In this document: positions 6,952 to 10,998 of the stretch, piece by piece
Layout: each line of letters starts with the position of its first letter
How positions within the stretch are numbered: the stretch's first letter is position 1
DNA from: Planctomycetaceae bacterium
GTDB taxonomy: Bacteria; Planctomycetota; MHYJ01; SBBU01
Direction: 5' to 3'
NCBI GenBank assembly: GCA_005239585.1
Contig: SBBU01000117.1
Location: 1 to 10,998, forward strand
DNA: 10,998 nt
The notes under the pieces: generated by a model
The model's database searches: none
Seen by the model: the letters and a program-made list of their open reading frames with translations, nothing else
Told to the model about the DNA's origin: nothing
Made by a program: the position numbers and the translations under genes

Positions 6952-8765
6952 TCAATCAGATCGCCCTTTTCCTGCTTACAACGAGTTTAACTGCAAGACT
7001 ATTTGTCTCTGGAGTAAGGGCCGATGCAGGCACTAATGTTGTTATAAACGCACTGACCATCGCAAGCACACTTTGCTTTCTTTTATCCAAGGCAGCAAGC
7101 GGAGGTCTTACTTTAAGATATTCTTTACTAGATCTCTGCCTCCTGCTATTTGCGACACTTTCAATGGCCTCTGTTTTCGTTGCAGAATACAAACTGGCAG
7201 CAATTGTCTATGGAACAAGCTTTCTGAGCCTAGTCTTGTTATTTTGGATTGTTGCCAATTTTATCGATTCTGCAGACTTGCTACGAATACTGCTCCCATC
7301 TTTAGTAATCGTTGTCATGTATGGCATATACCATCAGATTTTCGGTGATCCTAAAGACCCTACAGTCAAATCTAATTTCTCTGTCGCTAACATTTATTCC
7401 GGTTTTCTTGCAGTGACCCTGTTATTTTCCCTTGCGTTACCTTTGCGCTGGAAATTATTGTTAATCCCTCTTGCTATGGCCAGCCTAGTCTTTGGAATTA
7501 CCTTTGCATCAATTTCCTGCATGGCTGCAGCGATAGTGTTTAGCCCATTCGCTTGGAGAGTAGGAAAAAAGACCGCGTTTATCTGCGCAATCTCATGTAT
7601 GTTTGTAACCGCCCTTCTCTTCTTTTTGCTATCGCCCACTGGCAAGCGTGAAGTTTACGAGACAGCAGTAAAGGCAAATGGATTCCTGCAGCAGCAAAGC
7701 GGATCTGAACTTTATCCATTAGGTGTTGGCCTGAACAATTTTCAAGATTACTATGCGCAATATCAAAAAGAGGTCCTCTACGAGACACACAAGGCCCACC
7801 ATGATTATCTCCAGATATTCGCTGAACTAGGGCCACTGGGTCTTGTAGTGTTTCTGCTCATTTGGATCTTAATAATAAGACAAGGATTCGTGAGGGATTT
7901 CAAAGAGGAAAGCAATGAAACAACAATCCGGTCACCCTTGGTAATTTTTGGCGCTTTCCTCGGCTTTGCAATTGCATATCTCTTAAATGACACATTCAGT
8001 GACTTGTTGAATGGCCCACTCCTGCTCTTTATTTTCCTGTTGTGTTGGATCCTCCTCTATCTTCGACTGCCCATCATACCCATTACCCATACAGAGAGGT
8101 CATGGATAACCTCAGCTCTAATTGCAGCCTCGATTTTTATGGCTAGTAACACTGTAATGTATGAACTGAATTTTGCAGTGCTTCTGTTTCTCCTGGGAGC
8201 GCTTGTGGTAAGGCATTCACCTAACAAGACAATAAGGATTGGCCAAGCGCCGCTCGTCGGATTATCCATTATTTTTGCTTTACTTTTAGTGCCGATTTGC
8301 ATATTCTCAATCAGACTAGTAATGTCATATACGATGAAACATGACCCACAGCAGGCAGCCAGCATCAACACACTTGATCCATCCCTCTATTTAAAGGGGG
8401 CAAGAGAGTCCTATAATGATTTCAAATCTGCGAAAACAGAGGCAGCAAAATCATATTTATTAGCAAAAACAAACTTGGATTTACAAAACGCTCTTAGGGT
8501 TCGCCCTCGTGATTGCAGGATCTACTTCTTTCTTGGAAAAATAGAATATGAACAGGACATGCCTCTGGCAAACACAAGGTTTGCAGAGTGCGTTAGGCTT
8601 TATCCCGCAAAACCAATATACTGGTACTGGTTTGCAAAGACCTCTGAAAAAAATGTAGCAAAGGAGCGATTTAAACATGCCTTGCAACTGCATGCCAAGG
8701 CGGTCTCTGGGTCAAAGCTTTCAGAAGATATTCTAAATGAGATAACTGATTTGCTGAAGAACTAA
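6948..8765 (+). CDS. O-antigen ligase/polymerase family membrane protein with C-terminal TPR-like region
   Basis: This is a predicted inner-membrane glycosyl-polymer ligase or polymerase of the Wzy_C/WaaL type, which joins or extends lipid-linked glycans on the periplasmic side. About ten or more hydrophobic segments span residues 1-460. The signature periplasmic region runs from SPTGKREVYETA (229-240) through YPLGVGLNNFQDYY (256-269) to HKAHHDYLQIFAELGPLG (281-298). It is followed directly by a membrane helix, as in the family, where the His and Arg residues of this loop are functionally important. Residues 480-605 are soluble and TPR-like (ALRVRPRDCRIYFFLGKIEY, then AECVRLYPAKPIYWYWFA). Translation probably begins at TTG 6948, which overlaps the preceding TGA (TTGA), implying coupling. 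No in-frame ATG lies near, and the first helix begins immediately. Polymerase, O-antigen ligase and protein glycosyltransferase roles cannot be separated from sequence. Confidence 0.85.
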   Translation: MINQIALFLLTTSLTARLFVSGVRADAGTNVVINALTIASTLCFLLSKAASGGLTLRYSLLDLCLLLFATLSMASVFVAEYKLAAIVYGTSFLSLVLLFWIVANFIDSADLLRILLPSLVIVVMYGIYHQIFGDPKDPTVKSNFSVANIYSGFLAVTLLFSLALPLRWKLLLIPLAMASLVFGITFASISCMAAAIVFSPFAWRVGKKTAFICAISCMFVTALLFFLLSPTGKREVYETAVKANGFLQQQSGSELYPLGVGLNNFQDYYAQYQKEVLYETHKAHHDYLQIFAELGPLGLVVFLLIWILIIRQGFVRDFKEESNETTIRSPLVIFGAFLGFAIAYLLNDTFSDLLNGPLLLFIFLLCWILLYLRLPIIPITHTERSWITSALIAASIFMASNTVMYELNFAVLLFLLGALVVRHSPNKTIRIGQAPLVGLSIIFALLLVPICIFSIRLVMSYTMKHDPQQAASINTLDPSLYLKGARESYNDFKSAKTEAAKSYLLAKTNLDLQNALRVRPRDCRIYFFLGKIEYEQDMPLANTRFAECVRLYPAKPIYWYWFAKTSEKNVAKERFKHALQLHAKAVSGSKLSEDILNEITDLLKN

Positions 8766-8799
8766 TGAGATATGAGCTGCCGCTATACCAAACGAAACG

Positions 8800-8823
8800 A
8801 AAAGGCGCAGTGCTGCGCCTTTT
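8800..8823 (+). terminator. intrinsic terminator after the O-antigen ligase family gene
   Basis: AAAAGGCGCAG (8800-8810) and CTGCGCCTTTT (8813-8823) form a perfect 11-bp inverted repeat with a 2-nt gap, 34 nt after the TAA of the membrane-protein gene. The GC-rich core flanked by A4 and T4 fits a Rho-independent terminator. It is symmetrical, so it could also act on opposite-strand transcripts. It separates the rsmI-to-ligase run from gatB. Confidence 0.8.
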
Positions 8824-8854
8824 GAAGCAACCGAATCAGGGAACGCTGTCCGAT

Positions 8855-8871
8855 TTCCATACATTATGGAA
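8855..8871 (+). promoter_or_regulatory. inverted repeat spanning the gatB start codon
   Basis: TTCCATA (8855-8861) and TATGGAA (8865-8871) are perfect inverted repeats around CAT. The right arm contains the gatB ATG (8866-8868). It could be an operator, an mRNA hairpin that hides the start codon, or chance. No ribosome-binding site is visible before this ATG. Confidence 0.35.
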
Positions 8872-10284
8872 TATGAACCAGTAATAGGTGTCGAGACCCA
8901 CGTACAGCTGAAGACTGCTACGAAGCTTTTTTGCGGCTGTGAGATCAAGTTCCATGCCTCTCCAAACTCTACAGTATGCCCTGTCTGTCTTGGGCTTCCG
9001 GGGTGCCTCCCTGTACTCAACGAACATGCCCTCAAACTCGGCGTAAAAGCCGCCCTTGCACTAGGCTGTACAGTGGCCAAGTACACAAAATTTGACCGCA
9101 AGAACTACTTTTATCCTGACCTCCCGAAAAACTATCAGATTTCTCAGTACGATCTCCCTCTTTCGACAAATGGACAACTGGAGATCAACGGCAAAAGAGT
9201 CAGAATACAACGGCTGCACATGGAAGAGGATGCTGGTAAGCTCATTCACGAGGAAGTAGGAGACCGAACACTTGTAGATCTAAACCGTGCCGGGGTGCCC
9301 CTTGCTGAGATTGTCACAATGCCTGACATAAACAGCACGGATGAACTCCTGGCATATCTGAAACAGCTAAAGACCATAATGCAATACTGCGGGATCTCTG
9401 ACTGTGACATGGAAAAGGGAGAGCTCCGATGTGATGTAAATCTGTCTGTGAGAAAAAAAGGCCAAGTCAAGCCGGGTGTAAAGACAGAAATGAAAAACCT
9501 CAACTCCTTCAAATTCGCTGCTGCCGCTGTCAATTATGAATTCCAGCGACAAGTAAAAGCCATTGAGGCAGGAGAGAGAATAGTTTTAGAGACAAGGCTG
9601 TACGACCCTGAAAAGAACATCACCCTTCCGATGCGCTCCAAAGAGGAGGCGCACGACTATCGATACTTCCCGGAGCCAGACCTCAAGCCATTTAACATAT
9701 CAGATGATTTCATTAATGCTATCAGGGCAAGTCTGCCTGAACTTCCAGAGGCCAAGAAGGCAAGATTCGCAACCCAGTACAGTCTTTCAGAATATGATGG
9801 GGCAATTCTCACACTGGAACCATTCATTGCAGATTTCTTCGAGTCGAGCGTAAAAATCAATAATAAACCTAAATCAGTGGCAAACTGGGTCATAAACGAT
9901 GTTGCCAAGCTCATGAATGAATCTGGTCAGCACTTGGCAGATTCCAAACTGACCCCGGCGGCACTGTGTGAAATCATAGAACTTGTCGAGGGTTCAAGAA
10001 TCACTCAGACAGTTGCCAAGGAACTGCTAAACGAGGTATTCAGGCAGGGCGGATCTCCAAAAGAACTCGTCTCGAAAAGAGGTCTTGAGAAGGTAACCGA
10101 CACAGCCTCGATCGAAGCGGCAGTAAAAGGTGTAATTGACAAGAATTCACAGGCTGTAGCTGATTTTAAGAGCGGAAAGGAAACAGCCTTGAAATTCCTG
10201 GTAGGTCAGGTCATGCGCGAGACCAAAGGCCGTGCAAGCCCACAGATTGCAACAGAGATCTTAAACAGACTGCTCAAGTCCTAA
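8866..10284 (+). CDS. gatB: aspartyl/glutamyl-tRNA(Asn/Gln) amidotransferase subunit B
   Basis: GatB is the tRNA-binding kinase subunit of the GatCAB complex. It activates Glu-tRNA(Gln) or Asp-tRNA(Asn) with ATP and, with ammonia from GatA, makes the amide. The length (472 residues) is normal. Seen in order: PVIGVETHVQLKT (5-17), four zinc-ligand-type cysteines C23, C25, C38 and C41 in LFCGC and VCPVCLGLPG, RKNYFYPDLPKNYQISQYD (78-96), EDAGK (121-125), LNRAGVPLAEIVTMPD (139-154), MEKGELRCDVNLSVR (182-196), EMKNLNSFKF (208-217) and HDYRYFPEPDL (263-273). A YqeY-type tail domain ends in FLVGQVMRETKGRASP (444-459). gatA and gatC are not adjacent here. A weak hairpin (AAGCC 10283-10287 with GGCTT 10297-10301, then TTTCTT) may end the transcript before the convergent gene. 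Confidence 0.98.
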   Translation: MEYEPVIGVETHVQLKTATKLFCGCEIKFHASPNSTVCPVCLGLPGCLPVLNEHALKLGVKAALALGCTVAKYTKFDRKNYFYPDLPKNYQISQYDLPLSTNGQLEINGKRVRIQRLHMEEDAGKLIHEEVGDRTLVDLNRAGVPLAEIVTMPDINSTDELLAYLKQLKTIMQYCGISDCDMEKGELRCDVNLSVRKKGQVKPGVKTEMKNLNSFKFAAAAVNYEFQRQVKAIEAGERIVLETRLYDPEKNITLPMRSKEEAHDYRYFPEPDLKPFNISDDFINAIRASLPELPEAKKARFATQYSLSEYDGAILTLEPFIADFFESSVKINNKPKSVANWVINDVAKLMNESGQHLADSKLTPAALCEIIELVEGSRITQTVAKELLNEVFRQGGSPKELVSKRGLEKVTDTASIEAAVKGVIDKNSQAVADFKSGKETALKFLVGQVMRETKGRASPQIATEILNRLLKS

Positions 10285-10293
10285 GCCACGTAC

Positions 10294-10608
10294 CTAGGCT
10301 TTCTTCAATCTAAGCGGGTCCTTTATGTATTCTCGCTGGCAGGTCAGACAGAGGTCGAATTTAAAAGTCTTGTATACCTCATCCTCTGTCTCTTGCTGTG
10401 ATAATTTCTTGGCCTCATCCAAGGTTTTGTTAATCTCTTTTTCGTTTACACGATCAAGATCAGCCTTTGTAATGTCCATTACATCATAGGCTGACCTGAC
10501 CTCGATGCGAAGCTCATAACGAACGTTTTCATCTACTAGAAGCGATTTTTGGCAGATGTCACATGATATACCTTCCACGATGAAGAATCTACCTACAAAT
10601 AATCTCAA
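10294..10608 (-). CDS. small double-CxxC protein of unknown function
   Basis: I do not recognise a named family. The protein has two CxxC pairs, CDIC (C16, C19) near the N-terminus and CLTC (C87, C90) near the C-terminus. They flank a charged, helical middle with VRYELRIEV (29-37), AYDVMDITKADL (40-51) and FKFDLCLTCQREYIKDPL (82-99). The pairs probably fold together to bind one zinc. The middle DIT.ADL and the DPL end resemble short proteins I associate with Planctomycetota, from memory only. The coordinates use TTG 10608, which overlaps the preceding gene's TGA. GTG at 10578, giving a protein that begins VEGISCDIC, is at least as likely because it starts nearer the first CxxC. It converges on gatB with 9 nt between the stops. 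Confidence 0.7.
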   Translation of the reverse strand: MRLFVGRFFIVEGISCDICQKSLLVDENVRYELRIEVRSAYDVMDITKADLDRVNEKEINKTLDEAKKLSQQETEDEVYKTFKFDLCLTCQREYIKDPLRLKKA

Positions 10609-10998
10609 CCCTTTCGATCTCGAATCTCTTCAGCAATGTTATATGTAGCGTTTCTTTCGATCGGTTGTATTCCCCCCCCCGGTCCAGATCCACTTTTCAC
10701 TCCACCAGTTGAACCTGCTACATTACCTTCGTTATCTAATTCTATAATTATGTTAAAGTCTCTGCTAAAGAGCTTTACAAGGACCCATTTCTTTCCCTTG
10801 GGATGATTGTAAACAATCTTTAATGACCTGGAATCCGTGTTACCCTTTATTCGAATTTCGCAAGCTCCTGATGGAAAGATATATCCACCTTTGTACAAAA
10901 TAACGATAGGGGAACCATCTGATTGCGCCTTGAGTTTTCCTCCGTCAAGTTGAAGTTGATAACCATCCGACGTCCAATCTTTTGCATCTTTGCCATTA
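10605..10998 (-). CDS. C-terminal part of an unrecognised gene running off the window
   Basis: The minus-strand frame is open from the window edge to a TGA at 10607-10605, giving about 130 residues, so the start lies outside the window. A TTG at 10898 is in frame but need not be the start. The visible protein is strand-rich and polar (LQLDGGKLKAQSDG, VILYKGGYIF, GACEIRIKG, KKWVLVKLFSRDFNIIIELD), like a beta-sandwich or an exported repeat domain. It is followed by a flexible Gly/Ser stretch (STGGVKSGSGPGGG) and a charged end. That Gly stretch contains a run of nine G on the coding strand (10680-10672). If the run length is wrong or variable, the last 20 residues change frame. No function can be assigned. 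Confidence 0.6.
   Translation of the reverse strand, partial: NGKDAKDWTSDGYQLQLDGGKLKAQSDGSPIVILYKGGYIFPSGACEIRIKGNTDSRSLKIVYNHPKGKKWVLVKLFSRDFNIIIELDNEGNVAGSTGGVKSGSGPGGGIQPIERNATYNIAEEIRDRKG

Noticed and set aside
10283..10305. Possible terminator between gatB and the convergent CxxC gene
   Set aside because: It has only a 5-bp stem with a 9-nt loop and an interrupted T-run, too weak to list as a separate feature.
1..10998. CRISPR array, tRNA/rRNA gene, transposase, prophage or toxin-antitoxin pair
   Set aside because: I looked for regularly spaced repeats, cloverleaf-like stretches, IS-like inverted repeats with a transposase, and paired small genes, and found none.

Overview
The window reads as an ordinary, densely packed chromosomal segment of a Gram-negative-type bacterium with fairly low GC content. 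It holds nine complete protein-coding genes and a gene fragment at each end. The envelope polysaccharide ligase/polymerase-like protein argues for an outer-membrane, O-antigen-like surface. The two unrecognised Cys-rich proteins resemble, from memory, proteins I associate with Planctomycetota and neighbouring candidate phyla. That placement is a guess; GuaB, GatB or RsmI would place the organism properly by phylogeny.

Layout. Positions 1-128 hold the tail of an unrecognised upstream gene. 151-1185 encodes a DegT/DnrJ/EryC1/StrS-type PLP sugar aminotransferase. It overlaps by 41 nt the start of 1145-2569, an exported protein of unknown function with a C-terminal four-cysteine zinc-ribbon-like module. 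A near-consensus promoter at 2582-2609 precedes a radical SAM/SPASM protein (2688-3806). A GC-rich, palindrome-containing stretch (about 3916-4037) separates it from the convergent guaB (4032-5495, minus strand) and runs into the guaB stop codon. guaB is divergent from the run rsmI (5545-6228), a chlorite-dismutase/HemQ-like gene (6271-6951) and an O-antigen ligase family gene (6948-8765). That run ends in a clear intrinsic terminator (8800-8823). gatB follows (8866-10284). Convergent to it lie a 104-residue double-CxxC protein (10294-10608, minus) and the C-terminal part of another minus-strand gene running off the window end.

How the genes fit together. These are mostly housekeeping functions: purine nucleotide synthesis (guaB), ribosomal RNA methylation (rsmI), tRNA-dependent amidation (gatB) and probably haem synthesis (hemQ). 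They are mixed with surface glycan functions (the aminotransferase and the Wzy/WaaL-like protein). I see no phage, CRISPR, transposase, tRNA or rRNA gene.

The most distinctive signals are regulatory. Several genes have a -10-like box 6-8 nt in front of the start codon and no good Shine-Dalgarno sequence, which suggests leaderless transcripts. The guaB/rsmI divergent promoters interlock within 49 bp. The strong promoter before the radical SAM gene would start transcription right at a short 21-codon reading frame. No convincing new multi-gene system is visible.
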